A stretch of 61,696 bases of DNA from Prevotella falsenii DSM 22864 = JCM 15124 (GCF_000613945.1 NZ_BAJY01000015.1:1-61696), one strand, 5' to 3'. Counted from the first letter of the stretch, positions 20,645 to 30,334 are shown. The notes: generated by a model not told the origin, from the letters alone. Numbers and translations are program-made.

Positions 20645-22492
20645 TTATTCCACCGTAACGGACTTTGCCAAGTTGCGCGGTTGGTCTACGTCTTTACCTT
20701 TGCAGACAGCCACGTGATAGGCTAATAGTTGCAGCGGTATGGTTGCTACAAGCGGCTCCAAGCAGTCCATTGTGTCGGGAAGTTCGATAACAGCATCTGC
20801 AATCTGCGAAACCGTCTTGTCGCCCTTTGATACCAACGCAATTACACGACCGTTTCGAGCCTTAATTTCCTGTATGTTGCTGCGCACTTTTTCATACATT
20901 GAGTTGTGTGTTGCTATTACAACAACAGGCATATCAGAGTCTATCAAGGCGATAGGACCGTGTTTCATTTCTGCAGCAGGATAGCCTTCGGCGTGTATGT
21001 ATGAAATTTCTTTCAACTTCAGGGCACCTTCCAGTGCAACCGGATAGCTGAAACCACGACCTAAATAAAGGAAATTCTGTGCATAAGTAAATGTTCGTGC
21101 CAAGTCGGCAATAGCGTCATTGGTTTTCAAAACCTCTTTTATTTTTTCGGGAATTGACGACAACTCCTTTACTACTTCAATGTATTTATCGTGCTTAATG
21201 GTTCCTTTTGCTTTTGCTAAGGTGAGTGCAAGCATTGTAAGCACTGTTACCTGACCTGTGAAAGCCTTTGTTGAAGCCACACCAATTTCAGGACCTACGT
21301 GAATGTAAGTACCTGTATCGGTGGCACGTGGAATACTCGAACCAATGGCGTTGCATATTCCGTAGATGAATGCGCCATGCTCTTTTGCCAACTCAATGGC
21401 AGCGAGTGTGTCGGCAGTTTCGCCACTTTGCGACAATGCTATAACTACATCGTCGGCAGAAACTACAGGATTGCGATAACGGAACTCACTTGCATACTCC
21501 ACATCAACAGGTATTCTACAAAATGTTTCAAGCAATTGTTTGCCAATAAGACCTGCATGCCAACTTGTTCCGCATGCTACAATGATGATGCGTTTAGCAC
21601 TTAATAAACGCTGCCTATAGTCGATAATGGCACTTAAAGTTACGTTGTCGTTGTCTATATTGATGCGTCCTCGCATGCAGTTGATAAGGCACTCAGGTTG
21701 CTCGAATATTTCTTTGAGCATAAAATGTGGGTATCCGCCTTTCTCAATCTGCCCAAGGTCTATGTCCACCTTCTTTATTACAGGTGCTAAAGACTCATTC
21801 TGAATGTTTACTATTTTTAGCTCTTCACCCAATTTCATTACAGCAATGTTCTCGTCTTCGAGGTACACTACCTTGTCGGTATATTCGATAATAGGACTTG
21901 CGTCTGAACCTAAGAAGAACTCACCGTCGCCGATTCCTACAACGAGAGGACTCTGCTTGCGTGCGGCAATAATTGTGTCGGGGTGACGCTTATCAAGAAT
22001 TGCTATGGCGTATGCACCAATAACTTGGCTTAAAACCACCTGAACGGCAGTAAGTAAGTCTAAGTCTTTCTTTGTCTGTACGTATTCAACGAATTGTACC
22101 AACACTTCCGTATCGGTATCAGAAGCAAAGTGAACGCCCTTGTCTTTGAGGTTCTTCTTTATTTCTGCATAGTTTTCAATAATGCCGTTGTGTATGATGG
22201 CTAAGTTTTTCGATTCAGAATAGTGTGGGTGAGCATTTGTTGAGGAAGGTTCGCCATGTGTTGCCCATCGTGTGTGTGCTATGCCAACAGTGCCTTCAAT
22301 GTTTTTTTCGGCGCAGAAAGCCTCTAATTCGCTTACTTTTCCTTTTGCTTTATACACGCTCAAGTCGCCGTTGCTATTAATAAGCGCAACGCCCGAACTG
22401 TCGTATCCTCTATATTCGAGTCTTTTAAGTCCTTTTATCAGAACGGGGTATGCCTGTCTCTTTTTACCTAAATATCCTACAATTCCACACAT
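20645..22492 (-). CDS. glmS: glutamine-fructose-6-phosphate aminotransferase (isomerizing)
   Basis: Makes glucosamine-6-phosphate from fructose-6-phosphate and glutamine, the first step to UDP-GlcNAc. The N-terminus CGIVGYLGKKRQA provides Cys2 as nucleophile, with GIAHTRWATHGEPSSTNAHPH following. Two SIS domains bind the sugar (VACGTSWHAG, ALSQSGETADT), and the protein ends in the conserved PRNLAKSVTVE. It is 615 residues and complete. It heads the series glmS, PurF-like, carA, carB; no glmS ribozyme is visible in its 76-nt leader region. Confidence 0.97.
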   Translation of the reverse strand: MCGIVGYLGKKRQAYPVLIKGLKRLEYRGYDSSGVALINSNGDLSVYKAKGKVSELEAFCAEKNIEGTVGIAHTRWATHGEPSSTNAHPHYSESKNLAIIHNGIIENYAEIKKNLKDKGVHFASDTDTEVLVQFVEYVQTKKDLDLLTAVQVVLSQVIGAYAIAILDKRHPDTIIAARKQSPLVVGIGDGEFFLGSDASPIIEYTDKVVYLEDENIAVMKLGEELKIVNIQNESLAPVIKKVDIDLGQIEKGGYPHFMLKEIFEQPECLINCMRGRINIDNDNVTLSAIIDYRQRLLSAKRIIIVACGTSWHAGLIGKQLLETFCRIPVDVEYASEFRYRNPVVSADDVVIALSQSGETADTLAAIELAKEHGAFIYGICNAIGSSIPRATDTGTYIHVGPEIGVASTKAFTGQVTVLTMLALTLAKAKGTIKHDKYIEVVKELSSIPEKIKEVLKTNDAIADLARTFTYAQNFLYLGRGFSYPVALEGALKLKEISYIHAEGYPAAEMKHGPIALIDSDMPVVVIATHNSMYEKVRSNIQEIKARNGRVIALVSKGDKTVSQIADAVIELPDTMDCLEPLVATIPLQLLAYHVAVCKGKDVDQPRNLAKSVTVE

Positions 22493-22568
22493 AATTTATA
22501 TGTTCCTCTTTGCTTTAATCCTATTTATTTGACTTTCTATTTTTCTCTTTTGCTTCTTCTATACAGCA

Positions 22569-23345
22569 TTATCTTAGAATGGTAATCAGTAGCGAAACAA
22601 GCGATGTTGTGATACCTATAACAGAATAGAATATGCTTGTGTTGCTTCCGAAGAATGTATTTCTTGCTTTTACCTTATGTGGCTCAACATAAACAATATC
22701 GTTCTGTTGTAAATAATAATAAGGTGAATTTATGATATTCGCATCGTTCATATTCAAACGTACCGTATGTTTCTCGCCTGTCTTGTCTTCTCTGACAAGA
22801 AGAACATTGTCGCGCTTTCCGTAAATCGTCATATCGCCGGCTTCTGCCAATGCTTCAATAAGGCTGATTTTCTCTGTTGCCACAGGAATAACGCCGGGTT
22901 TGTTTACTTCACCGATAACCGTGATGCGGTAACTGCTTGTACGAACGGATACTAACGGATTTTCCGTACGTGCCAAATAAGGCTGTATTTTGCTCTTAAT
23001 TAAGTCTTCACACTCTGTTTTTGTTAGTCCTGCAACATGAATTTTACCTACGATAGGAAAGTTTATCATGCCGTCGTTATCAACCAAATAGCCGGTAATT
23101 TGGTTTTTGCTGTTTGTTTGTCCCGTCGAACGCAAATTGAATGGTTCGGAAGTGAGTGGGTCGGTGGTTTGCACCAAAATGGTTAATTCGTCTTTTGGCA
23201 TAATCTTGGCATCGTATAAACCTTTAGATGCAGCCAAGCTAATAGAGTCAATGTTTTGCCAGTAAGCTACTTCTTTGCTTGAACCACAGCCTACCATCAT
23301 TAAAATCACGGCAACTACCATGATGGGTAAAAGTAATTTCTTCAT
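22569..23345 (-). CDS. polysaccharide biosynthesis/export lipoprotein (Wza/BexD family)
   Basis: Outer-membrane or periplasmic polysaccharide export component. It has a lipoprotein signal (lipobox MMVGC, Cys20), a poly_export domain (LYDAKIMPKDELTILVQTTDP, then GYLVDNDGMINFPIVGKIHVAGLT), a SLBB-type repeat (ITVIGEVNKPGVIPV) and a hydrophobic C-terminal tail (about residues 237-256) that could span the outer membrane. At 258 residues it is family length. No capsule cluster, Wzc kinase or glycosyltransferases adjoin it; its neighbour downstream is glmS. It has its own promoter about 85 nt upstream. Confidence 0.9.
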   Translation of the reverse strand: MKKLLLPIMVVAVILMMVGCGSSKEVAYWQNIDSISLAASKGLYDAKIMPKDELTILVQTTDPLTSEPFNLRSTGQTNSKNQITGYLVDNDGMINFPIVGKIHVAGLTKTECEDLIKSKIQPYLARTENPLVSVRTSSYRITVIGEVNKPGVIPVATEKISLIEALAEAGDMTIYGKRDNVLLVREDKTGEKHTVRLNMNDANIINSPYYYLQQNDIVYVEPHKVKARNTFFGSNTSIFYSVIGITTSLVSLLITILR

Positions 23346-23430
23346 AAAATAATAAGTGCAATAACGTTATTTCTTTTTTGCTGAGGTGGTTGGTTTTATT
23401 CGTTATAAATCCTCCACCGTAATTATGTTG

Positions 23431-23438
23431 CAAAAATA
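23431..23438 (-). promoter_or_regulatory. -7 promoter motif for the export lipoprotein gene
   Basis: Minus strand reads TATTTTTG, leader about 85 nt. The divergent region 23346-23739 holds this and the ansA promoter, and nothing else I recognise. Confidence 0.6.
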
Positions 23439-23711
23439 CTATTAATTTTTGAGAACGGCAAAAGAATGCCTGACTTTTGCAATGGAAGCGGGAAAAATAC
23501 TTTATAGTAATGGAAAATTATTCTATTGTCATTATGTTGCTGCAAAGTAATTGATTTGTATCAATTTTATAGCTATCTTTTTGTTTGTCGTATCTTGAAG
23601 TCCTGCACTTGTTTACTTTTGCCTGCTTATAGAAAGAAACAGCGTGCAACGATTTAATAGCAAGCGAGAAAAAAGACGGAAATAAATAGATAATTACTAA
23701 AAATAAATTGC

Positions 23712-23719
23712 TATCTTTG
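23712..23719 (+). promoter_or_regulatory. -7 promoter motif for ansA
   Basis: TATCTTTG, 20 nt before the ansA ATG. Confidence 0.62.
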
Positions 23720-23739
23720 CCACAAAGTATAATACGAGC

Positions 23740-24789
23740 ATGAAAAGAACAGAAAAAGTTTTATTGATTTACACCGGTGGAACCATTGGAATGGGTTGTA
23801 ACCCTGCAACAGGTGCTTTAGAACCTTTAGATTTCGACCACCTTGCTGATAATGTACCTGAATTTAAGCTGATACCAACAGCCATCGACACCCATCAATT
23901 TGTTCCTGCAATCGACTCTTCAAATATGTCTCCGAAGAACTGGGCAGACATTGTAAGAATAATCGTTGATAAGTACGACAACTACGATGGGTTTGTTATC
24001 CTACACGGTACAGACACTATGGCTTACACGGCATCGGCATTGTCGTTTATGCTTGAAAATCTTACGAAGCCTGTAATACTTACCGGCTCTCAGCTTCCTA
24101 TCGGGCAATTGCGCACCGATGGTAAGGAAAACCTTATGACAAGTCTTGAACTGGCAGCTGCTCATCATCACGACGGTACGCCGATGGTGCCCGAAGTATG
24201 TATCTATTTTAACGGACATTTGCTGCGTGGCAACCGTTCTACAAAGCAGAATGCTGACGAACTGAATGCTTTCGATTCGTTCAACTTCCCTCATCTTTGC
24301 GAAGCAGGTGTGAGTTTTAATTTCCAAACGCACCATATATTAACGCCCGATTACACCAAACCAATGGTGCCTCACTTTGAAATGGACAGCAATGTGTTTG
24401 TTCTTTCGCTGTTTCCGGGTGCCGAAGAAAACATTGTCCGCCATGTGTTCGATGCGCCCGAACTCCGCGGCATCATTATGCGCACATACGGTAGCGGCAA
24501 TGCTCCTCATTCTCCTTGGTTGATGAACTTGCTGAAAGAGGCTTCTCAACGCGGCGTTGTTACAGTGAACGTGAGCCAGTGTATCAGCGGTCAAGCCGAC
24601 ATGAATCGTTACGATACGGGTTATCAGCTGAAAGAAGCAGGCGTTATCAGCGGTTACGACACCACCGTAGAAGCCGCGCTGACCAAACTTATGCTTCTTC
24701 AGGCGCAATACGGCGACCACGAAATGGTGCGCAAGTATATGAACAAGTCTATTGCAGGCGAGATTACCATTCCTGCAACGTTAATTTAG
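23740..24789 (+). CDS. ansA: type I L-asparaginase
   Basis: Cytosolic hydrolysis of asparagine to aspartate and ammonia. The first catalytic Thr lies in LIYTGGTIGMG (about residue 14), the second in VILHGTDTMAYTASALSFML (near residue 90). No signal peptide, which favours the cytoplasmic AnsA over periplasmic AnsB. It is 349 residues and complete. Transcribed alone; copy B of the intergenic repeat starts about 85 nt after its stop. Confidence 0.95.
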   Translation: MKRTEKVLLIYTGGTIGMGCNPATGALEPLDFDHLADNVPEFKLIPTAIDTHQFVPAIDSSNMSPKNWADIVRIIVDKYDNYDGFVILHGTDTMAYTASALSFMLENLTKPVILTGSQLPIGQLRTDGKENLMTSLELAAAHHHDGTPMVPEVCIYFNGHLLRGNRSTKQNADELNAFDSFNFPHLCEAGVSFNFQTHHILTPDYTKPMVPHFEMDSNVFVLSLFPGAEENIVRHVFDAPELRGIIMRTYGSGNAPHSPWLMNLLKEASQRGVVTVNVSQCISGQADMNRYDTGYQLKEAGVISGYDTTVEAALTKLMLLQAQYGDHEMVRKYMNKSIAGEITIPATLI

Positions 24790-24875
24790 TAACAGAGAAA
24801 ACTTAGGTTCGGTAGAATGTTATTGTGAGAACTGTTTTCTCCTTTGTTGCCCGAGACAGATGCTGAGAATAGCTT

Positions 24876-25090
24876 TGTTTTTGTAAACATTATTCCGTTA
24901 AAAAGTGATAACTGCGCTTTTGCGTTGCGAAACCGTAGGTTTTGCAACGCAAAACCTACGGTTTTACCGTGCAAAACAGCCGCTTTTGGAATGCAAAACA
25001 ATAGGTTTTGTAACGCTCTGACAACAAGATGGTTAGGCGATAGATATACTTCTGAAAAATATTTACAGATTTTTGGTCTTGTTTTCCCTA
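24876..25090 (+). repeat. structured intergenic repeat, copy B
   Basis: Hairpin 1 (24930-24964) has arms ACCGTAGGTTTTGC / GCAAAACCTACGGT around AAC: compared with copy A, the outer G-C pair is exchanged for C-G on both sides, so pairing is kept. The hairpin 2 position carries the alternative cassette CAAAACAGCCGCTTTTG. It lies between the convergent ansA and dapA genes. Confidence 0.87.
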
Positions 25091-25210
25091 TATAATAAAG
25101 GTGGACAGGAGGAACGGAGTAGGGGCTAAAAGGTTCGTCTATATAGAAAGGTGTAACTATATGTTTATCTCCAAACGAAATACCGACTGCGTCGAAACTT
25201 GATGATAAAG

Positions 25211-25242
25211 AAAGATGAGGCTTCTTAATGAAGTCTCATCTT
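25211..25242 (-). terminator. hairpin overlapping the dapA 3' end
   Basis: AAGATGAGGCTTC / GAAGTCTCATCTT inverted repeat spanning the dapA stop; T-rich on both outer sides. It could serve dapA and, from the other strand, read-through from ansA. Confidence 0.6.
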
Positions 25243-26112
25243 TTTTAGTATATCGTTCATTTTCTGTTTTGTTTCGATGCGTGTGGGCACAAGTGGCAGT
25301 CGCAACACGTTTTCTATCATTCCCATATCGTTCAGCAAAGCCTTGCAGCCTGCCGGGTTTCCGTCTACGAAAAGCAGTTTGTAGAGTTCCGTGAATTGGT
25401 GGTGGATAATGCGTGCAGCATCGTATTCGCCATTAAACTCTAACCTAATCATACGCGAGAACTCTTTGGGCAGTGCATTTCCGATAACCGAAATAACGCC
25501 TGCCGCACCGCCGGCTATCATCGGAAACGTCAGTGCGTCGTCGCCACTAATTACCTCGAAGTGCTTCGGTTTGTTCTTTATGATTTCGTCTACCTGCTCC
25601 AAACTGCCGGCAGCTTCCTTTATTGCCACGATGTTTGGGAAGTCGGTAGCAATTCTCACCGTAGTTTCCGCCTTCATATTTACGCCTGTGCGTCCCGGCA
25701 CATTATATAAAACGATGGGTAGGGGGCTGACTTCCGCAATGGCTTTGAAGTGCCGGTACAATCCTTCTTGGCTGGGTTTGTTGTAGTAGGGACAAATGCT
25801 GAGTATGCCGTCAATACCTTTCCAGTCGGTTGCTTTTATTTCTTCCACAACGGCAGCAGTGTAGTTGCCACCGCAATATTTCAGAATGGGCACGCGTCCG
25901 CCTACTATCTTGACAATGTTTTTTGTGAGTTCGTTTTTCTCTTCTGCCGATAAGCAGGGACTTTCGCCCGTTGTTGCCAAAATGGTAAAGAAGTCGGCAC
26001 CATTTTCCAATTGATATTCTATTAGTCTTTCTAAGGCATCGTAATCTATCTCCCCATTCTGTTTGAATGGCGTTACCAATGCTATTCCTAATCCGTGAAA
26101 GATATTTTTCAT
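25225..26112 (-). CDS. dapA: 4-hydroxy-tetrahydrodipicolinate synthase
   Basis: Condenses pyruvate with aspartate semialdehyde in lysine and diaminopimelate synthesis. The TIM barrel shows the family motifs TTGESPCLSAEEK (Thr pair, near residue 45), YNVPGRTGVNM with the catalytic Tyr (near 136), and the Schiff-base Lys in VAIKEAAG (near 165). It is 295 residues and complete. Monocistronic, with a promoter motif about 92 nt upstream. Confidence 0.96.
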   Translation of the reverse strand: MKNIFHGLGIALVTPFKQNGEIDYDALERLIEYQLENGADFFTILATTGESPCLSAEEKNELTKNIVKIVGGRVPILKYCGGNYTAAVVEEIKATDWKGIDGILSICPYYNKPSQEGLYRHFKAIAEVSPLPIVLYNVPGRTGVNMKAETTVRIATDFPNIVAIKEAAGSLEQVDEIIKNKPKHFEVISGDDALTFPMIAGGAAGVISVIGNALPKEFSRMIRLEFNGEYDAARIIHHQFTELYKLLFVDGNPAGCKALLNDMGMIENVLRLPLVPTRIETKQKMNDILKKMRLH

Positions 26113-26204
26113 AAATTTATTGCTTTAAAAGCTTTTTCAGTTCAATTCAATCAAATTCCGGAGTCTTCCTCTTCATAAAACAGAGTTGCCCTTTTATCAA
26201 TATG

Positions 26205-26212
26205 CAAAAATA
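26205..26212 (-). promoter_or_regulatory. -7 promoter motif for dapA
   Basis: Minus strand reads TATTTTTG; leader about 92 nt. Confidence 0.55.
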
Positions 26213-26298
26213 AGAAATAAACGTCAATCCACAAAGTTTTTATATCTTATTATTCGCTTTTTTTGTTTTATTCTCTTTTCCGTTTTGCAGAAAAACAA

Positions 26299-26306
26299 TA
26301 TCTTTG
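26299..26306 (+). promoter_or_regulatory. -7 promoter motif for the LtaS-like gene
   Basis: TATCTTTG, 31 nt before the ATG at 26338. Confidence 0.62.
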
Positions 26307-26337
26307 CACCCGATTTTTTTAAAGTCTAAAACTATAA

Positions 26338-28308
26338 ATGATGAATTATTTCACTGCAAAACTAACTGAAATACTAAAACATACGCTTGTTATAGTGAGC
26401 ATTTTCTTCATTGTCAGACTGCTTTTTGCTGCCTGCTTTGTGCCCTTAACCACTTTAAAAGTGTATGCAAAGTCGTTGCATTCCGCAGCTTTCAACGCAT
26501 TGCGTTTCGACCTCCAAGTAGCTGCATACGTTGCCATTCTGCCTTTTCTTGTTGTTTTAGTATGCCTTTTTGTGCGCAACAGAAGTGTAGCAGGCAGATT
26601 GTCGAAGTTTGTCAGTACTTATTATGTGATACTCGAAATCCTCCTTCTCATACTTGCGCTTGTCGATATAGGCTTTTACAGCAATTTCCAATCGCATATA
26701 AACATTACCGTTTTCGACTTTTTCAATGAAAACCCGTTGAGTTTGCTGCAAACCATTTGGGAAGAATACCACGTCGTACTCTATCTGTCAGTGGCAGGCT
26801 TGGCAAGTTTTGGCATCTATATACTTGCCCAAAAGATAGCCAAAGGTACGTTGAACTATGAAAAAGAGCAAGCAAAGTTGGCGGTAAACCGCAAAACCAT
26901 TGCCCTCATCCTTGTATTTTTAGTTGCCGAGGTGGTATGCCTTCGTGGTTCGGTATGGCGTTTCCCCTTGCAAGTAGAAGACTCGTTTGTGTCGAGCAGT
27001 AAGCAGATTAACGACCTTGTGCCCAATGCCGCCTATATGTTGAAGAAGGCAATGAAGGAAAAGAAAAATGCTTTTGCCTTTCGTAGCATCGAGAGTTTGC
27101 TCGCCGAATATGAATTCAAGTCGCTGCAAGAAGCCATAAATGTTTACACAAATTCGGATACGATACGTTTAAAGAGCGACACTTTGACAGCACTGCGCAC
27201 GGCATTGTTTCGCACGGTGCCCGATACGATGAAACACAAACAACCTAATGTGCTGATAATCTATGAAGAAAGCTGGAGCAACTACTTGATGAATTTGGAC
27301 AATCCTCGTTGCGATATGCTGCTTGGAATGCGCCGCCATTTAAAAGAAGATTTGCTCTTTCGCAATTTCCAATCGGTAGGCAACGGCACTGTGGCTTCTA
27401 TTGAGAACATCGTGAGCAGTGTTCCGTTTCCTCGTTTCTTCTCATCGCCTTACCGTTTCCGTTGCTTGCCCTCGTCGATAGCACTGCCTTTTAACGAAAG
27501 CGGCTATACAACGGAGTTTATTTCGGGTATGGACGTGGCGTGGGAAAACTGTGCCGAAGCACTGAAACATCAACAGTTCACGAAAGTTACAGGTAAGTTT
27601 ACGTTGAAAGAACAGCACCCCGAATACCAATATAACAGCATCGGGGTGTTCGACCACTATCTTTTCCGCAGCATACAAGAACGATTAGACCGGCAGACGG
27701 CCAAGCCGCAAATGATGCTGTGCATGACTACAACCAATCACCCGCCGTTTGAATTCCCAAAAGATGTGCCGTTGAAGGCAGTTCCAAATGGCTTTTATAA
27801 TAATGTGTGCTTTGCCGAAAAGAACCACGAAGTGTTGCAAAAGTACATCACAGGTTTTCGTTATGCCAACAAAACCTTGGGCGATTTCCTCGATAAATTC
27901 AAGCAATCGAAAGCAGCCGAAAACACCATTGTAATCATATCGGGCGACCATAACGTGCGTTCTATTCTTGATTACACACAGGTAAGCAAGCGTTGGGAAC
28001 GTTCAGTGCCGCTCTATATCTACCTGCCACCTTATCTTCGCAGAGAAAGCCAACGCAGTATGACCAACCGTTGGGGAAGCCACGACGATATATTGGCTAC
28101 GCTTGCGCCTTTTGCTTTCCGCAATACGAAGTATATGTGCTTGGGCAACAACTTGTTGAAGGAGGCTGTGGCAGACAGCACGTATTATAGTGCCAACGTG
28201 GAACAGCTGCTTGCTTGCTCTGCCTATCAGGCACAAGCCCGGCGCATGGTCAATGCCCGCAACCTTCTTCGCATTGTGTTTTTTCAGCAAATCTTTGCGA
28301 AATACTAA
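26338..28308 (+). CDS. LtaS-like membrane-anchored sulfatase/phosphotransferase
   Basis: Five N-terminal membrane segments (about residues 13-33, 57-78, 92-112, 138-160, 185-203), then a periplasmic alkaline-phosphatase-fold domain from about residue 300 (NVLIIYEESWSNYLM). The likely catalytic Thr is in VGNGTVASIENIV; metal and substrate residues are in TTTNHPPFEFP and ISGDHNVRS. This is the lipoteichoic-acid-synthase/EptA type layout. In Gram-negatives such enzymes usually add phosphoethanolamine or phosphoglycerol to surface glycans; the substrate here is unknown. It is 656 residues, complete and apparently monocistronic. Confidence 0.88.
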   Translation: MMNYFTAKLTEILKHTLVIVSIFFIVRLLFAACFVPLTTLKVYAKSLHSAAFNALRFDLQVAAYVAILPFLVVLVCLFVRNRSVAGRLSKFVSTYYVILEILLLILALVDIGFYSNFQSHINITVFDFFNENPLSLLQTIWEEYHVVLYLSVAGLASFGIYILAQKIAKGTLNYEKEQAKLAVNRKTIALILVFLVAEVVCLRGSVWRFPLQVEDSFVSSSKQINDLVPNAAYMLKKAMKEKKNAFAFRSIESLLAEYEFKSLQEAINVYTNSDTIRLKSDTLTALRTALFRTVPDTMKHKQPNVLIIYEESWSNYLMNLDNPRCDMLLGMRRHLKEDLLFRNFQSVGNGTVASIENIVSSVPFPRFFSSPYRFRCLPSSIALPFNESGYTTEFISGMDVAWENCAEALKHQQFTKVTGKFTLKEQHPEYQYNSIGVFDHYLFRSIQERLDRQTAKPQMMLCMTTTNHPPFEFPKDVPLKAVPNGFYNNVCFAEKNHEVLQKYITGFRYANKTLGDFLDKFKQSKAAENTIVIISGDHNVRSILDYTQVSKRWERSVPLYIYLPPYLRRESQRSMTNRWGSHDDILATLAPFAFRNTKYMCLGNNLLKEAVADSTYYSANVEQLLACSAYQAQARRMVNARNLLRIVFFQQIFAKY

Positions 28309-28414
28309 TACCATTGGTTGGGTTTCGATTAGCATAAATTGTGGGACAGTAGATGATTATTGAGGGAATTGATTTTCTTTTTCTTGCTTAAGGGTGCAAC
28401 TGAAAACCACCTTT

Positions 28415-28640
28415 GCTTTGTAAAGATAATTCTCTTAAAAAGTGATAACTACGCTTTTGTATTGCGAAAGGGTAGGTTTGACGCTGCAAAACCTACGGTT
28501 TTGGAATGCAAAACAATAGCTTTTTCAACACGTTGATAACGAGGTAGTTATGCAAAAGATACGTTTACGAAGAATGTTTACAAACTTATTGTCTCTTTTT
28601 TGTTCATAAAATGAGTTGCTCCCATTAAATTTCTGTTGTT
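28415..28640 (+). repeat. structured intergenic repeat, copy C (internally deleted)
   Basis: Flanks match the other copies (TTTGTAAAGATAATTC on the left; TTCATAAAATGAGTTGCTCCC on the right), but the right arm of hairpin 1 and the CTTTTACCGT linker are lost, leaving a GGTAGGTTTGACGCTGCAAAACC junction. Hairpin 2 is kept and hairpin 3 is degraded. The rest of 28309-28837 shows only the xseA promoter. Confidence 0.85.
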
Positions 28641-28807
28641 TCCAAGCTATTCTATAATTTTACCCCAAATCGTCGTACGGAAGCATGCGGAGTCGTTGCT
28701 GTAAAGCGGGAGTAGTTTTATTGCATTTTATAATCAAAGAATGAGGACTATATTGGAAAAATAAGATATTTTAAATTCATTATAGTTCGGATTTCGATTT
28801 TTATCGT

Positions 28808-28815
28808 TATCTTTG
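28808..28815 (+). promoter_or_regulatory. -7 promoter motif for xseAB
   Basis: TATCTTTG, 22 nt before the xseA ATG. Confidence 0.62.
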
Positions 28816-28837
28816 CGATTGAAAGTATAGTAAAGAT

Positions 28838-30136
28838 ATGGAGAAAGCCCTGACGTTATACGAACTCAACTCTTTGGTTGCCGAACTTATCGATGCTGCT
28901 ATGCCACAATCGTATTGGGTGGAAGCAGAGGTTTCGGAAGCAAGAGAGAGCAGGGGGCATCTTTACTTGGAACTGATAGAGAAAGACGAACGCACAAATA
29001 CACCCATTGCACGCGCATCGGCAAAGTGTTGGCGCACATCGTGGTCGCTTATAGGGGCACATTTCGAACGTGTCGCAGGCGTAAAACTTCGTGCAGGTTT
29101 GCAGATAATGGTGCAAGTGCATGCCCGGTTTCATGCGCAGTATGGCTTTTCGTGGATAGTAGACGACATTAATCCCGAATACACAATGGGCGACATGGCA
29201 CGCAAACGCCACGAAATCATCGCCCGACTGAAGGCAGAAGGCGTGTTCGACTTGCAAAAAGAGTTGCACCTGTCCTTGTTTGCGCAACGCATCGCCGTTA
29301 TTTCGTCGGCTTCGGCAGCAGGCTATGGCGACTTTTGCAACCAGTTGCACGGCAATGAGTATGGACTTACCTTTCAAACGGAACTCTTCGGGGCAATTAT
29401 GCAGGGCGAACAAGTTGAGCAAAGCATTATTGCAGCGTTGAACGAGATAAACGAACGGGAAGAAGAATTCGACTGCGTGGTTATTATTCGTGGTGGTGGA
29501 GCTACTGCCGACCTTAGCGGTTTCGATACGTTGGTATTGGCAGAGAACGTGGCAAACTTTCCTTTACCTATTATAACAGGCATCGGACACGAACGCGACG
29601 AGAGCATTCTCGATATGGTGGCACACACAAGAGCGAAGACACCGACGGCAGCGGCGGCATTCCTGATAGAGCATTTGGCAAGTACTCTGCATCGCATAGA
29701 GCAGGCACAAGTGGCTATTCACCGTGCAATGGAACGTAAAATACAACGTGAAAAAATGCGTTTGCAACAGCTTTCAACCCACATTCCCATACTGTTTTCA
29801 ATGGTAAAGAACAGGGAAGAGGCTCGTTTGGACGACTATTGGCATGCTCTTTTGCAACGTACGAGATTGCATTTGCAGCAACAGCGAATGAACATAGAAC
29901 TGCTTTCGGGCAAGATTGCCCCGGCAATTGAACGCAAATTGATGGCAGAACGACATCGCTTACAGTTGGTTGCGCAGCGTGTCGATGCCGTAAATCCTGA
30001 ACGAATGTTGCGTTTAGGTTACAGTTTAACTTATAAGAATGGACATATAGTGCGCAATGCCAATGAGTTGAAAGTAGGCGACGAGATTACGACACGCCTT
30101 GAAACGGGTAGCGTAACGTCGGTAGTGAAGAAATAG
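28838..30136 (+). CDS. xseA: exodeoxyribonuclease VII large subunit
   Basis: Catalytic subunit of the single-strand-specific nuclease ExoVII. It has an N-terminal OB-fold (YWVEAEVSEARESRGHLYLELIEKD), the catalytic domain with VIIRGGGATADLSGFDT and ITGIGHERDESILDMVAHTRAKTPTAAA, and a long C-terminal coiled coil (about residues 280-390) ending in a beta-rich tail. It is 432 residues and complete. The small subunit xseB follows after 18 nt. Confidence 0.96.
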   Translation: MEKALTLYELNSLVAELIDAAMPQSYWVEAEVSEARESRGHLYLELIEKDERTNTPIARASAKCWRTSWSLIGAHFERVAGVKLRAGLQIMVQVHARFHAQYGFSWIVDDINPEYTMGDMARKRHEIIARLKAEGVFDLQKELHLSLFAQRIAVISSASAAGYGDFCNQLHGNEYGLTFQTELFGAIMQGEQVEQSIIAALNEINEREEEFDCVVIIRGGGATADLSGFDTLVLAENVANFPLPIITGIGHERDESILDMVAHTRAKTPTAAAAFLIEHLASTLHRIEQAQVAIHRAMERKIQREKMRLQQLSTHIPILFSMVKNREEARLDDYWHALLQRTRLHLQQQRMNIELLSGKIAPAIERKLMAERHRLQLVAQRVDAVNPERMLRLGYSLTYKNGHIVRNANELKVGDEITTRLETGSVTSVVKK

Positions 30137-30154
30137 GAATTTACCAAATAGATT

Positions 30155-30334
30155 ATGAAATACGAAGAAGCACTTGGAAAATTGGAAACTATTGTAGATA
30201 AAATGGAACGTGGCGACATGGACATAGATACAATGGCAAACGAATTAAAGAAAGCACAAGGGTTGATAAAGGTGTGTAAAGACAAGCTGACACACACCGA
30301 TGAGGAAATAAAGAAACTGCTTGAAACAAAATAA
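30155..30334 (+). CDS. xseB: exodeoxyribonuclease VII small subunit
   Basis: A 59-residue helical protein (MKYEEALGKLETIVDKMERG) with the XseB signature of alternating hydrophobic and charged residues, and LETIVDKMERGDMDID in the expected place. It binds along the XseA coiled coil and is required for active enzyme. It starts 18 nt after the xseA stop and is on the same transcript. Confidence 0.93.
   Translation: MKYEEALGKLETIVDKMERGDMDIDTMANELKKAQGLIKVCKDKLTHTDEEIKKLLETK

Noticed and set aside
22493..22568. glmS ribozyme
   Set aside because: Only 76 nt separate glmS from the next gene, and no conserved ribozyme core is visible; these are found in Firmicutes.
26338..28308. Arylsulfatase
   Set aside because: No Cys-x-Pro/Ser-x-Arg formylglycine motif; the five membrane segments and GNGT point to an LtaS/EptA-type phosphotransferase.
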